Notes under the pieces: model-generated
The model's database searches: none
What the model saw: the letters and a program-made list of their open reading frames with translations, nothing else
Told to the model about the DNA's origin: nothing
Translations under genes and position numbers: made by a program
Assembly: GCA_028551475.1 (NCBI GenBank)
Contig: CM052361.1
Coordinates: 12,035,501 to 12,099,500 of the forward strand
Source: Casuarina equisetifolia
Lineage: Eukaryota; Streptophyta; Magnoliopsida; Fagales; Casuarinaceae
Length of the DNA: 64,000 nt
Direction of reading: 5' to 3'
In this document: positions 1 to 11,625 of the stretch, one piece after another
Position numbering within the stretch: the stretch's first letter is position 1
Layout: every line of letters starts with the position of its first letter

Positions 1-259
1 AATAAATGAACTGTACAACAGCAAATAAATTATCATTGCCAACACGCTCGCAACAGTGGTTCTTTTGGCGGTGAAAGTAACAACAAACGCGTGGCAAGCG
101 TCCAAGCACCGGCCCTGGTTTTCCGAGACCTTATAGTAGTATATTTGTTTTCCCCCGAGCATTGATTCTCCGTTTAAAAAGGGGGAAAATCAGATTTTGA
201 AATACGACTACAACGAGATTTATCTGATCTGAGACGGGGTATCTGGGAGAGAGGACGCA
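1..259. promoter_or_regulatory. Upstream region and leader of the coiled-coil gene
   Basis: No reading frame of note. The stretch lies directly upstream of the ATG at 260 and should hold the promoter and 5' leader. A weak TATA-like sequence lies near 135-146. Nothing else is recognisable. Confidence 0.3.
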
Positions 260-1579
260 ATGGCTTCAGCGACTGGCCAAAGTGACAAGAAAATGGCTTC
301 GGTTAGCATGGAAGATGGAAAATGGAGGTGGGTTCTTCTTCTTCTTCTTCTTCTTCTTCCTCTTTCTCTCTCTCTCTATCTCTCTCTTTCTAGCCCACAT
401 TTTCACTTTGTGAAATGGGTTTTCTCAGTGAGAAGAAAATGGAAGGGGATGGTGGTTTGAGAACCGTGGAGTGCCTGAGAGGGAGATTGCTTGCGGAGAG
501 ACAAGCTTCGAGGCTTGCTACGGAAAATGCAGAGCTTCTGGACAAGAAGGTATGCTCTTTCTGTAACCCGTTTCATTTCAAATGAGTGTCCCTTTCCTAT
601 CACGGATCGGATTTAATTAAATGTAGATATACATACGTAATTTCAGCAAATGAATTTCAACTTTTTGAACAAGGGTTGTCTTTGTCCAACTTAATTTGAA
701 ATGTGGTACGTCCTTGTCCAATTTAATACGAAATGTTTCTGGGACGTACAGTTGACAGAGCTAGAGAACCAAATCAAGGAAGAGACCAATCTCAGGAAAA
801 AAGCTGAAAAGAAGCTGAAGATCTTGATTAAGAAGCTTGAATCCCTGAGCATTTCCGCTACATCGGTAGAGGCAGATCAGTCTAGCTCTTCCGAAAAGTG
901 CGAAGTTTCTTGTCGATCTTCCACGAGCACCTCGGTTTCCAAAGACCCAGAAGACGATGAACCCAAGTCCCAAGACACGAGCCCTGTAATCTCACAGAGC
1001 CCCGAGCACAATGCCTCAGAAACTTCCACATCTACTCCAAGCCATCCAAGTCATTCAAGCGAAAAGGATCCTTGTCCCCAAGGCACTGCTATTTCCCAGT
1101 CTAATTCCAACCACAACAATCCTTCTCAAGAAAGATTCAGCGACAAGTTTTCTTCCAGCTCTGAAGACCCAAAGTCTGATTGTCTTAGGTATTAATTTAA
1201 ATCTGTGAAGTTCTCGCCAAGTCGGTCTTTATTTTGAAATAATTTCAGAAATAAAGAATCTAATCAACTTAATCTGTTCATTTGTTTCAGTTGTTCTAGC
1301 TTAAAGACCTCACTACAAGATACCGAGAGTAATCACGAGGACAATGTTGATAGCTCGTTGGCATTAATTCTGGTAGAGAATACGAGTAATCACGAGGATA
1401 ATGTTGATGACTCGTTGGCACTAGTCCCAGTGAGTCTTCCGACGACCTCACGGACTGCTGAAATGAAGCCATTAAATGAAAGTGTGGGTGAAGTTCTTGA
1501 TGCTCTCAGGCATGCCAGGGAAAGACTTCAGAGCTCAATGCAGTCTAGAAGACACATGGTTCAGGTTGGACCAGCTTAG
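260..1579 (+). CDS. Small plant coiled-coil protein, function unknown
   Basis: Four exons join in frame: 260-327, 429-549, 752-1188 and 1291-1579, giving about 304 residues. Intron 1 (328-428) is rich in TTC/CT repeats and ends in TTTCTCAG; introns 2 and 3 have GT-AG ends. Exons 2-3 encode a basic and acidic heptad-like stretch (motifs RLLAERQASRL, LTELENQIKEE, KAEKKLKILIKKLESL), a likely coiled coil of about 70 residues. A Ser/Thr/Pro-rich, probably disordered middle follows, then a C-terminal helix with LDALRHARERLQSSMQ. Exon 4 holds an imperfect 19-codon tandem repeat around SNHEDNVD. An in-frame ATG at 439 is an alternative start that would avoid intron 1. The CAG|GTTGGA just before the stop could be a donor, so further 3' exons are possible. 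I do not recognise the family well enough to name it. Confidence 0.6.
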
Positions 1580-4500
1580 AGTCGCATATGCAGATAGTAA
1601 TTACATCCATTTTTCTTCCATAGAAGACCATAGAAAGAGACAGTTGAGCAAGATAATATTAGTTCGAAGGCTGCATTAATCCGGGTGTTAGATGTTAATA
1701 AAGTCATTGTAATCGTATGCATGACATAGAACATGTGAGTGGGGTTTGATGTTAATGCTTTGACCCGGGACCCCAGGCCCTTGGTCAGTTTCATGTTTTG
1801 TGCTGCTCTACTTATGGCCTTGAACGTGATTGAGTACCAGTTGCATGTAGTCAGTCGATACTCGTGACTTGCATTTGATTGTGGATACTTGTGGAATTGC
1901 TTGAGTCCCTGGACAGCTGTTACGAACATGGCTGTTCGAAGCAGTATTTGTCATAATCTCTTATTTTACCAAGAGAACAAAGAAATAAAAATATAAATCA
2001 AATTATTTGGATCATTTCTTATTTATTTTTTTTATTGAAAACTATAACTTTTTAATAGGCTTTACAAAATAGAAAAAAATAAATTTAATCAAAATAAATA
2101 TAATTAAGAAAAAAACATAAAAAGAAAAATAACAATTAAGGAAAGATGACCATAATCTTAAACATTCATATCTTTATCAATTCTAACACTAACAAATCCT
2201 TTCACAAAATAATGAGATCCTTTTTCATTTAACATCTATGTATCTTTCTAAAAGTAAATGAAATATTTATCAATTAGTATATTAAAAACAATATGAATAT
2301 GCATTAAAGTCATTGGTTGCATTTTCTATTACATAAATAATTAACTAAAAAGAAATTCTAATTCAATTTCTAGGCATGGAACAACAGTCAGCTTAACTTT
2401 GCCTTGCTTTCTTTCTGGTGCTGTAGTTTAGATTGCTTTGTCGATTACAGAACCAGCTTTTCCAAAGAATCAGAGCCGAACCCGGGCTTGACTGGACGTA
2501 AAGCGGAACTGTTCGTTAGACTCAAGACTCTGGAAATGACCTCGAAAATTCAAACATGCTTGGATTTGCGATCCGTCACGAATTCTGTCGAGTACCCACA
2601 TAATCCAAAATCGAAAGTTTGGATAAACCATGTTCTTAGCAATTCAGCTTGGTCTTTAAGCAATTTGCTTTTTCTGATTAATTGCCAAAAGAAAAGGAAA
2701 AAAGGACGGTCATCGTGTACAAAAGGCGCAGATTTGAAGAACAAAATGAACAAGATAGGGAATCAAACAGGAACTTCCTCACGACAGGGAGGTCTCATTC
2801 ATTGATGGCCAAAAAAAGCGAGAGGCTCGGTCCAGAAAAGCCACCAAGTGGCCTACCTTTTGGTCAAAAGAAGGGACTATTAGCGTGATAGGGAGTGGAC
2901 ATTTCAAGAAGCACTTTAAGGGTAAAACCATTGTATCCAAAATTCAACAAATTGCACAAATTGCATTACTTAGGTATAGATTAAAACACGTAATTATAAG
3001 AATAAATACATCCAAACACAGCATATTTAAAAGATTTGAATTAACATATTATCCTACGTTCTTTATAATTTTATTAAATTTTTTCATATTTGCTCTCTTA
3101 TCAAATGAATATCTCATAAATTTTCTTATTCTTAAAATTTATGAGAGGGTTCTTTTTAATAGCTAGTCAATTCTTAAAATAAAAAGATTATAATTTTATA
3201 ATTATATAAATACTTCTAATTGTAATAAGATATTATGATAATACTCTTTAACCTAATTATTCTACTAATTATAACTTGCCTAGCCTAACTTAACAGTAAG
3301 TTAGTGAAATCTTGATCATGAAGCTTGAGCTTTGACATCTATTTGTGTGAGTTATTATAAAAACAATTAAAAAATCGTGATCCAATATAAATAAGATGGC
3401 AAAATTGAAGCATGGTCTAGCACGAGGCTTTGGTTCACCAAGATCTTGCAAAATTTGTTCTTATTTAATAATAATTTGAGTACTATGTGGCTTTTAATAA
3501 GTCTCTTCGCAAATAACATAGGTTGTGGATTTTCTTTTGAATTTTATTTAGAAAGAATATTTGAAGTTCAGCTCTAATATTATATTCATAATTTTATTTT
3601 ATTCAAAAATTAATTTAATTATTCAGACCAAAATCTAAAATTTTTCCGGTGGACATCAACCAAACAGAATGTGGACATGTTGTACTTGGCACCCAAATGC
3701 TTTACGGCAATCGGCAGCTTTGTTTCGGGTCCCCGAACTGGTTTCGGTTGACACTGAAGTCTTGTTCCCCGAAAAAAAAGTACATAATTAAATAAAGAAG
3801 AGCCGCAAGGTTACTGCACTGTCATCAGAATGCCGACAGGGTTTCCCAACTTGGCAAGTGGCTTTAGAAAAACCTCCTTACTTATTTATTCTATTCAATT
3901 TTTTATGAATCTAATGAAGATTTATTCAACGCATGGTTTATAAAAATTGGTTCAACTTTTATTATAGGTCGGTCAAATTTTTTATCACCCAACTAGTGCT
4001 TTTTATATGTTTTTATCCCACTTAAGAACTTTAAAAATTAATTTTTTATTTATATTTATTTTTCTTTAATGTACACATTAACAATATCTCATTTTGCATT
4101 GATGTGATCCTATCTCTTCTAACTTATAATTTTTTCCTAGTCTTAAAATCATTTATAATATATCAAAAATTTAGTAAGAATTCGTACTTTTATATAAGTT
4201 AAATTCTAAAGAAAGAAGTTTATTATAATTCTTGAATTAATCTTTAAGTTTAATTTTAAGCCTTTTAATATAATATTAAAGCTTATATTAGATCCTTTTT
4301 ACATGTTACCTACATGGCATAACTGCTACAAATATAACTTCTCAATGTATAAGGAGTTTTAGAAATCATGGATCTCACAAAATAAGAAAGTTTATGATTA
4401 AGTTTTAACAAATAAAGTTTTTTTTAACTCTTAAATTAAATTTTGGATTGAATTTTAAGCTTTTTAATAATATATTTTTTCTTAAGTCAAGCCTAAGCTT

Positions 4501-4694
4501 TTTATGTGGTCAAACTAAATTATTTTCATTTCTTGGAGGAACTTTGAAGCAAATTAAGCAAAAAAAAAAAAAAAAGGCTTGAATCTACCTCAAACACTTC
4601 CTAGATATACCTATTCCTTTTAGACCCTCAATTTCTTAAAGCAAAGTGAACCCGAACCAAATAGGGCCTAGATGGATGCTCACTCCAAATGAAA
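1580..4694. other. AT-rich intergenic DNA
   Basis: The first few hundred bases probably contain the 3' UTR of the coiled-coil gene. The rest is mostly AT-rich without a supported gene. A slightly GC-richer island at about 2400-2890 is open in one frame for 133 codons but shows no recognisable protein pattern and no splice context. A poly-A run lies at 4560-4575. Confidence 0.5.
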
Positions 4695-4699
4695 TCTAA
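4695..4699. repeat. Target-site duplication TCTAA, left
   Basis: The five bases TCTAA lie immediately before the left LTR and are identical to 10224-10228. Confidence 0.9.
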
Positions 4700-4984
4700 T
4701 GAAAATTCTAGAGCTTGATGAATGCCTAGCTTGATGAGAGAAGGATGAAGGATAAAACTTGTTTTATTAACACAAGCAAATCTCACGAGAAACAACAATG
4801 GTGTTCTCAAACTCCCTTACAATTCAATGAAAAGAATAGAAGCTAAATATAATTATATACTATGGAAAAACAAACCCTAAAGATTTCCTTCATTCATGCG
4901 GTGCTACATGGTAAAGAGACCATACAAGGGCTGACGTGAAGAAGTTAAATATGGAAGTTGACAAATAACATTCATATTCGAACA
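4700..4984 (-). repeat. 3' LTR of the copia element
   Basis: This repeat matches 9939-10223 along its full length. On the - strand it starts TGTTCGAATATG and ends TTTTCA. It directly follows the polypurine tract. Confidence 0.95.
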
Positions 4985-4993
4985 CCCCCCTTC
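4985..4993 (-). other. Polypurine tract of the copia element
   Basis: On the - strand GAAGGGGGG runs straight into the TG of the 3' LTR. This is the usual primer for plus-strand DNA synthesis in LTR elements. Confidence 0.8.
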
Positions 4994-6491
4994 AAGCTAG
5001 TGGCCGGTAAAGATCTAGGACAATAAGCTTGCGGAGAAGATGAAAATGTTGATTAGTTCCCAATGCCTTTGTTAACACATCTGCAAGTTGATCTTTGGTT
5101 CCAACATGTGCTGTCTTGATCAAACCATGACGAATCTTCTCACGAATAAAGTGACAATCTACATCAATGTGCTTTGTGCGCTAATGAACTATGGGGTTTG
5201 TTGCAAGTTCCATAGCAGCTTTATTATCACATAACAACATAACTAGGCAAGGTACAACGACTCGCATGTCGGCAAGCAAGCCCAATAACCATATAATTTC
5301 ACAAGTAGTCATTGCCATAACTCTATACTCAGCTTCTGTAGAAGATCGAGATACTACTCCTTGTTTTTTACTTTTCCAAGAAATCAAAGAATTGCCAAGC
5401 ATAACACAAAATCTAGTCACTGATTTCCTTTCCATTTTGCATGTGGCATAATCTGAATCACAATAAGCTCGCATTTGAAAACCACCTGAAGAAGGAATAA
5501 AGAGACCCAACCCTACACAACCTTTAAGATATCTAACTACTCGAATGGCTGCTTCCCAATGGAATTTCTTAAGTGCATGCATGAACTGACTTAAATTGTG
5601 TACTAAGTATGATATATCAGGCCTAGTAACATCAAGGTACATAAGCTTACCAATTAATTGCTGATACTTCAAGATATGCTTGAGTGGTGGATCATCATCT
5701 CGAGGTATTGGTGCTCCTTTATCATATGTGGTTGTGGTTAATGTCAGGTTGGTGTCCATAGGATTTCCAAAAGGTTTGGATCCCATAAGTCCCATCTCAT
5801 TCACTAACTTTAAGATGTACTTTCGTTGGCTCAAGTGAATTCCATCCTTGTTCTGAAGAATCTCAACCCCAAGGTAAAACTGAAGGTCCCCTAAGTCTTT
5901 GATGTGAAAGACAGAATGTAAATGTTCTTTTAATTCCTTTATGCCATCAACATCATCCCCAATAATGATAATATCATCTACATAAATCAAAAGTATAGCA
6001 ATAGAATTACCTCTTTGCTTTGTAAATAAAGACGGATCATGTAAGAAATCTTTGCAACCAGCTGTTAGGAAAGCTTCAGTGAACTTCTTATACCATTGCC
6101 TAGATACTTGTTTCAAACCATAAAGAGACTTGTGAAGCTTGCAAACTTTATTCCCCCTCTTATTCAGATCACCTAGGGGAAGATGCATGTAAATTTCTTC
6201 ATTTAAATCCCCTTGTAGAAATGCATTGTGTACATCCATCTGATGAATCTGCTAATTCTTCTGAGCTGCTAGAGTTAAGGCACATCTAACCATTATATGT
6301 TTGACTACAAGAGCAAATGTCTCATGAAAATCAGTACCTTCTTTTTGATTGAATCCTTGTGCTACCAATCTTGCCTTATAACGTTCCACTATTCCATCTG
6401 CATGATACTTAATTCGATATACCCATTTACACCCAATTGCTTTTCTACCAGCAGGCAGCTCAACAATGTCCCAAGTATGATTTTGCTCCAA
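4992..6491 (-). pseudogene. copia reverse transcriptase and RNase H
   Basis: The RT starts with MEQNHTWDIVELPAGRKAIG and KWVYRIKYHADG, then after one in-frame stop near 6250 continues with MDVHNAFLQGDL, LHKSLYGLKQ and the catalytic LLIYVDDIII, so the active-site YVDD is intact. RNase H follows with AYCDSDYATC, SWKSKKQGVVSRSSTEAEY and LLCDNKAAMELA. A second in-frame stop at 5181-5183 sits where the family usually has an acidic residue; the same frame then runs on to its natural end at 4992. Two stops thus break an otherwise well-preserved domain. Confidence 0.9.
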
Positions 6492-6524
6492 AGCTTATAA
6501 CTCCTGATCCATGACATCTTTCCA

Positions 6525-7187
6525 TCAAGGATCCTTAATTGCCTCAAGGTGATAAATGGGTTCTATGTCTGTGGATATGGAGGCAATAAAATGTTGGCTA
6601 GTCTCAGGTAAATGGGTGTAGGATAAGTAGTCAGAAATAGGGTAATTGGATGTATCAGTGGTAAGAGTAGTAAGGGTTGGACAAACATAATCTTTTGTCC
6701 AAGTGGGAGGCTTAACAGGCCGAGTAAAACGACATGGTGGTGGCTCAAAAGATTCATCAAGGGATGGTTGACGGAGTTCAGATTCATCATCAGAAAATAT
6801 ATCATATGGTGTAGCTGATGGAGGCAATTGAATGGTTGAGTTTTTAGGAAGATAAGGTATATCTGGTGAGAATGATGTTGGTGACGCATGCTCAATTGAG
6901 GTGTCAACCAATGGAGTACAATCAATAATGATGGTTGGTTCATGATTTAAAGGTGAGTGGATGATTGAAATTGGCTTAGTAAGTGACTCCGATTCAGGAA
7001 TGGAATCCAATGTAGAACCTTGATTGACGTGTGGAGTCAAGGGAACCTGTAGAGAAGAATGAGATTCATGCTTCAATTGTGCAAAAGGAAAAATGTCTTC
7101 ATAAAACCGTACATCCCGACTTACAAAAAATCGATGACTCTCAACATCATACAATCTATAACCCTTTTGTCCAAGTGGATAGCCCAT
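6525..7187 (-). pseudogene. copia integrase C-terminal region and linker to RT
   Basis: An open stretch of 220 codons begins with GYPLGQKGYRLYDVES and FFVSRDVRFYED, typical of the end of copia integrase. A Pro/Ser-rich linker follows that leads toward the reverse transcriptase. A stop separates it from the RT frame. Confidence 0.75.
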
Positions 7188-8068
7188 AAATATGCTAGGT
7201 ATAGCACGAGGGCCAAATTTGTCTCTATATCCTACCGTGGTAGAGTAACAAAGACAACTAAAGACTCGAAGATTTTGGATGTTTGGCGATTTTCTAAATA
7301 ATTTCTTAAATGGTGTGCATCCATTTAAGATTGACGAAGGTGTCCTATTTATGAGATAGGTTGTTGTCTTTATACACTCCCCCTAAAATTTTGTAGGTAT
7401 TTTGCTTTAAAATTTCAATGCTCATGCTACATCCAAAATATGACGGTGTTTTCTTTCGACTACACCATTTTGTTGTGGAGTATGAACACATGAACTCTCA
7501 TGTATGATCCCACGTGATGAAAACAATTTTTTACAATCACGAAAAAATCTAATGCATTATCAGTTCTAATGCGTTTTACTTCCAAATCAAATTGATTTTT
7601 TGTGAGATTAAAAAATGCCTCTAAAAAGAACGTTGTAAAAAATGAGAAATGTCCATGTTCCTCATGAAAAGTCGTCAACAATGGTGAGAAAATACCGTGA
7701 TCCATCGTGATTGGAATTCGATAAGGTCCCTAAACATCAACATGGATCAAATCAAAGGCTTGTTGCGCATTTTCATCACGGATGAAAAATGAGTTACGAG
7801 TTTGTTTTGCCAACAGACAAATTTCACAATGCATGTCATGAGAAAAATTGGAAGATTGAAACTCATTGATAAATTTAAACTTTGAATTAGACATATGTCC
7901 AAATCTACAATGCCAAAGTTGTAAATTGAAAGCATTACAAACTAATGAAGTGTTCTTAAAACTTGAACGACACCTAGGTAATTGGGTAGCTAGTTTACCC
8001 TTGGGACGTTCTGCAAAATAATAAAGCATGTTTCTCAATCTACCAAATCCCTTGACTTCATTCATCAA
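7188..8068 (-). pseudogene. copia pre-integrase and degraded integrase core
   Basis: The 8068-7730 part carries the GAG-pre-integrase zinc domain: LWHCRFGHMS (paired His) followed by CEICLLAKQTR (paired Cys). It ends at a stop right after IHVDV, where the catalytic core should begin. In 7705-7460 core remnants such as [13 protein letters not shown] are visible, with frame changes and lost residues around them. The core is not functional. Confidence 0.75.
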
Positions 8069-8265
8069 AAGGTCCTAAAAAACACAAAATTCATGATAAA
8101 ATATATCAAGCAATTATTTATAAGACAAAATTTAGAGACAGAAAGTAAATTAAACTTGAAGGTGGGAGAATATAGGACTGCATGTAAAGTAAGATGTTTG
8201 GAAATGGGTATGCTTCCAATGTGGGTTACAAAAACACTATCACCATTTGAAAATTTAACGGACCT

Positions 8266-8640
8266 CTAATTAGATGCACATGTAACAGGTGATTCCAAAC
8301 AATTATAATTGGTAGTTATGTGATCACTAGCACCATTATCAATAATCCAACATCTATTTAAGAATTTAAGTATACCTGTTGTGTGTGCCTGGGCCTCTTG
8401 AGAAATATCATCCTTTAAAAAATTCATAAACCTTTGATAATATGTTTTGGTGATGAAGACATGATCAGAGTTTGGTATAACCAAATTGGCGCTTGAATCC
8501 CCTTTGTAATTCTTGTGTCCTGGTGGAAATCCATTCAATTTGTAGCAATCCTTTCGCTTATGCCCATAAAGCTTACAATGATCACATTGTGAACCCTTGG
8601 CTCTATAGCAAATTTCCTTTGAATGTCCCTTTTTTTTTCA
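8266..8640 (-). pseudogene. copia zinc knuckle and protease segment
   Basis: In the frame shifted from gag, the - strand carries an intact CCHC knuckle (CDHCKLYGHKRKDC), a short linker, then WIIDNGASDH, the aspartic-protease active-site region. Copia proteases normally have D-S/T-G-A; here the second position is Asn, so the catalytic motif is altered. The frame stops soon after, well before a full protease is completed. Confidence 0.8.
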
Positions 8641-9647
8641 TAAAAACTACATTTTAACACTTTCTGTCCAATGCCAGATGACACGTCGTTTTGTGCTGCC
8701 TTAAATGAAAACGACAAGTCATTTTCTCTATTATTGGCTGTACCCTTTTCTGTTACGTCGACTTCCATGGTCTTAATAAACTGACTCCCACTTGATCGGT
8801 TTGTTGCAACACCCAACAACTTTGTTGCAAAGACCCCACTTGCCTCCATTGTCTTCCTTGAGAATCCCTTCCTGTATTCAGATTTGGAAACCATTGAATA
8901 CGCTGCTTTGACATCAGGCAGTGGATTCATAAGCAAAATATGCTCTCTAAGACTCGCATGACTTTCATCCAGACCCCTTAGAAATTGGTAAAACTTCATT
9001 CTTTCTTGGTGAGCTTTCCATGGAGCTAGCTTTGCCATATTTGGTGAATCAAGGTCCATAAGAATTGCATATTCATCCCAATGCTTCTTCAACCTGTTAA
9101 AATAAATTGTGACAGAATCTCCCCCTTGCCTAACCAAGCTCAGTTCATTGAGAACATCATATAGCCGTGTAGCATCCACTTGGTTGTAGCGGTCATGGAG
9201 TTCCGTCCAAAGATCTGCTCCTTCTGTCGTGTATATAAGGCCCTCATGAATCTCATTAGACAAAAAGTTTAGTAACCAAGTCAGGCACATTGCATTGCAT
9301 CGTTCACAAGTGGGAAACATAGGGGAATCTTTCAGTGAAACATCATACCTTCCATCAACTAACATTAGTTTGTTGCGGGTAAAAAGTGCAGTCCTCATTG
9401 TGCGGCTCCATATTGCAAAATTGCTTGGTCCAGTGAATTTGAATGACAGCAAAGAGGTTGTGTTCATGTCACTACCAAGAAGATATAAAGGGTTTGAAGG
9501 ATCGATGACAGAGTGCATGGATGAAGCTATCTTGTTTTCTCCAATGTTTGAGGAATCAGGGATGATGTGTTGGTTATGGTTTCCATTCCGTGAGTGTGGT
9601 GGGACATATGGTGTCTTGCTTGATGGTGTTTCGAGGTTTTTAGCCAT
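8535..9647 (-). pseudogene. copia gag
   Basis: An open frame of 370 codons with the plant copia gag pattern: FKFTGPSNFAIWSRTMRTAL near residue 70, then LWTELHDRYNQ and YFNRLKKHWDEY. The frame enters the nucleocapsid region (KCSFYEKK), then is thrown off by a run of nine A on the - strand (8630-8638). The two CCHC zinc knuckles therefore lie across two frames. In the first knuckle the second Cys position is Tyr. Gag would form the particle and bind the element RNA; this copy is truncated. Confidence 0.85.
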
Positions 9648-9921
9648 TGTTTGGTGCGTGACAACAAGTGCTCTATTTTGGACAGATTAAAACAAGGGTG
9701 AACAGAGGTGATTCGGTGGGCTTAAATGGGTTAAGGAAAAAATGGTCTTTTGTTGGTTTATGAGGCTATAAAGAATGGGTTTGATAGTGTTAGAATAATA
9801 TATATGCTGAAGCATGAGAAAGATGCAGAAAAATTCAGGATACAAATCGGCTTGATGGATGGCACGGTGTAGATTTCTACACTATTTTTCCTTTTGATGG
9901 CCGTGAACAACTATTCCCAGG

Positions 9922-9938
9922 AACTGCTCTCGATGCCA
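9922..9938 (-). other. Primer-binding site of the copia element, degenerate
   Basis: Directly inside the 5' LTR the - strand reads TGGCATCGAGAGCAG. This resembles the initiator-Met tRNA primer site used by most copia elements, with one substitution and one extra base. Confidence 0.55.
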
Positions 9939-10223
9939 TGAAAATTCTAGAGCTTGATGAATGCCCAACTTGATGAGAGAAGGATGAAGGATAAAACTTG
10001 TTTTATTAACACAAGCAAACCTCACGAGAAACAACAATGGTGTTCTCAAACTCCCTTACAATTCAATGAAAAGAATAGAAGCTAAATACAATTATATACT
10101 AGGAAAAAACAAACCCTAAAGATTTACTTCATCCATGTGGCGCTACATGGTAAAGAGACCATATAAGGGCTGACATGGAGAAGTTAAATATGGAAGTTGA
10201 CAAATAACATTCATATTCAAACA
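9939..10223 (-). repeat. 5' LTR of the copia element
   Basis: This is the partner of 4700-4984, the same length and with about 5% substitutions. As the upstream LTR on the - strand it should carry the element's promoter; I did not identify the transcription start. Confidence 0.95.
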
Positions 10224-10228
10224 TCTAA
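10224..10228. repeat. Target-site duplication TCTAA, right
   Basis: The five bases TCTAA lie immediately after the right LTR and are identical to 4695-4699, as expected for a copia integrase. Confidence 0.9.
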
Positions 10229-11014
10229 ACTTCCGATGAACATCTTTGGTCATATCAAGTTGGGGGATGTTAGTTGTTGCAGTAATATCCTAAATAGTTA
10301 TTAATTACATAAGGGAGATATACTTAGTTTTTTCTCAAACTAGCATACCAACCAAAAAATATAGCACCAAAAGCATTGTAAACGCAACTCCCTTCCTCAA
10401 ATTACCCACGAGAAGAAAAGCAAACGAAACTCAATACCATCAACTGAGAAAAAAAAAAAAAAAGAGAAGACCCTAAATTAGCTTCCTTCAATCTTTCAAG
10501 AATACCGAAATTAGAAAGCAAAATATATGTCCAAGAACGAATCACATGTCCAATGGACATTGAATTGGACAAATCTCCAACTAAAGAGGAGAAAATTTTT
10601 AAATGTCTTGTCAACAAACTGTAAAGAGTTTGTGTATAAAGCAACCCCACCTTTGTCTTTCTGGTAGTGACCAATTGTCAAATCAAATAACCCCTTCTTC
10701 TCCACCTCCTTTATTTTATTTTTCTCTCCTTGTCACATCCACTTATTATTTTTCTAATTTTTCCCGTATCAATTTGGATTCCCTCTGCATATGCCTAACC
10801 TATATCCCAGTCCTTACCCTATTTTTTCCACGTCTTAAATAGATTGATACTAAAATCTCCAAATATTTACAAAATGGTAAGGGAAAAAAGGAGAGAAAGT
10901 AGGAGATGAGCAAAAGCTGGCTAAAAAGATGGTTTACTTCTGATAAAGGGCGTAGAAGCGAAAACCTCAGCCATGGATTTAAAAGGCCTGAACAACGACT
11001 TGGCCGCGGAAGCC
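10229..11014. other. Intergenic DNA and PP2C upstream region
   Basis: No supported gene. There is an A-rich run near 10449-10463. Short frames here have no recognisable content. The last few hundred bases are the presumed promoter of the PP2C gene. Confidence 0.5.
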
Positions 11015-11022
11015 ATATATAG
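11014..11022 (+). promoter_or_regulatory. Probable TATA box of the PP2C gene
   Basis: CATATATAG lies in a GC-richer context about 600 bases before the PP2C ATG. A start about 30 bases downstream (near 11045) would give a long leader, which may contain an intron starting at the AAG|GTACG at 11271-11272. It would also include a 17-codon upstream ORF at 11055-11108. Confidence 0.45.
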
Positions 11023-11054
11023 TGGAGAAAACAGGAGAGAGAAGGGCAACAACA

Positions 11055-11108
11055 ATGTCAGACGTTGCAGTTAAATCTCTTCACTTCCTCATCTTGGATC
11101 TCCTCTGA
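11055..11108 (+). CDS. Upstream ORF in the PP2C leader, 17 codons
   Basis: The ATG in AACAATGTC begins a 17-codon frame (MSDVAVKSLHFLILDLL) ending at TGA 11106-11108. It lies roughly 10 bases after the predicted transcription start and would be met first by scanning ribosomes. Whether it is translated cannot be told from the sequence. Confidence 0.25.
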   Translation: MSDVAVKSLHFLILDLL

Positions 11109-11625
11109 CAAGCGACAACAATCCGAAGATCTTCTGCCAAAAGGCTCCAGGCCCTTCTCTTATCCAGTGCCCCCTTTTGATCTCTCTGATCCTGGACCAA
11201 ACTCTGCCAATATCAAAACTTTACGTGCTTTTACAGCTAAGTCTGTTCCTGGATGATGGCACACACGGAAGGTACGAACGAAATCAAACCAGATTCAAGG
11301 TACACAGAACCAGCACACTTCCGCATTCTCTGAACTCACATTAAAACTATTGCTTTCTTGTCTCAAGGGACGTCGCTCAATCCATTCTGCCCATACCCTT
11401 TTGGTCTTTTATCTGAAATTTGTTCTTATTAATGGTGTCTCGCTTTAGTGGGTATATACTTGTAGGAGTTCGGGTTGTGGGTTTTGAGTATAAGCAGAAA
11501 CTGGAATTGAGGTTCGGTTCACGACGTGTTCTTGACCTGCGTTTGAGAAATATATTGATTGCTGGGTCATTTGGATGATAAATATGAAACATAATCTTCT
11601 GTGATAATAAGGGCTGCTTGAGAAA

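Larger units (their letters stand above)
4700..10223 (-). mobile_element. Ty1-copia LTR retrotransposon, complete ends, broken coding region
   Basis: Two 285-bp direct repeats (4700-4984 and 9939-10223) start TG and end CA and are flanked by the same 5-bp duplication TCTAA. Read on the - strand the order is 5' LTR, primer-binding site, gag, protease, integrase, reverse transcriptase, RNase H, polypurine tract, 3' LTR; integrase before RT is the copia order. By eye the two LTRs differ at about 14 of 285 positions, mostly transitions, so the insertion is fairly recent. The coding region has a homopolymer frameshift, several in-frame stops and a degraded integrase core, so this copy cannot make its own proteins. 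It lies in intergenic DNA between the coiled-coil gene and the PP2C gene. Confidence 0.95.

Noticed and set aside
2404-2805. 133-codon open frame (+)
   Set aside because: No family motif, no splice context and no matching pattern in composition; treated as chance.
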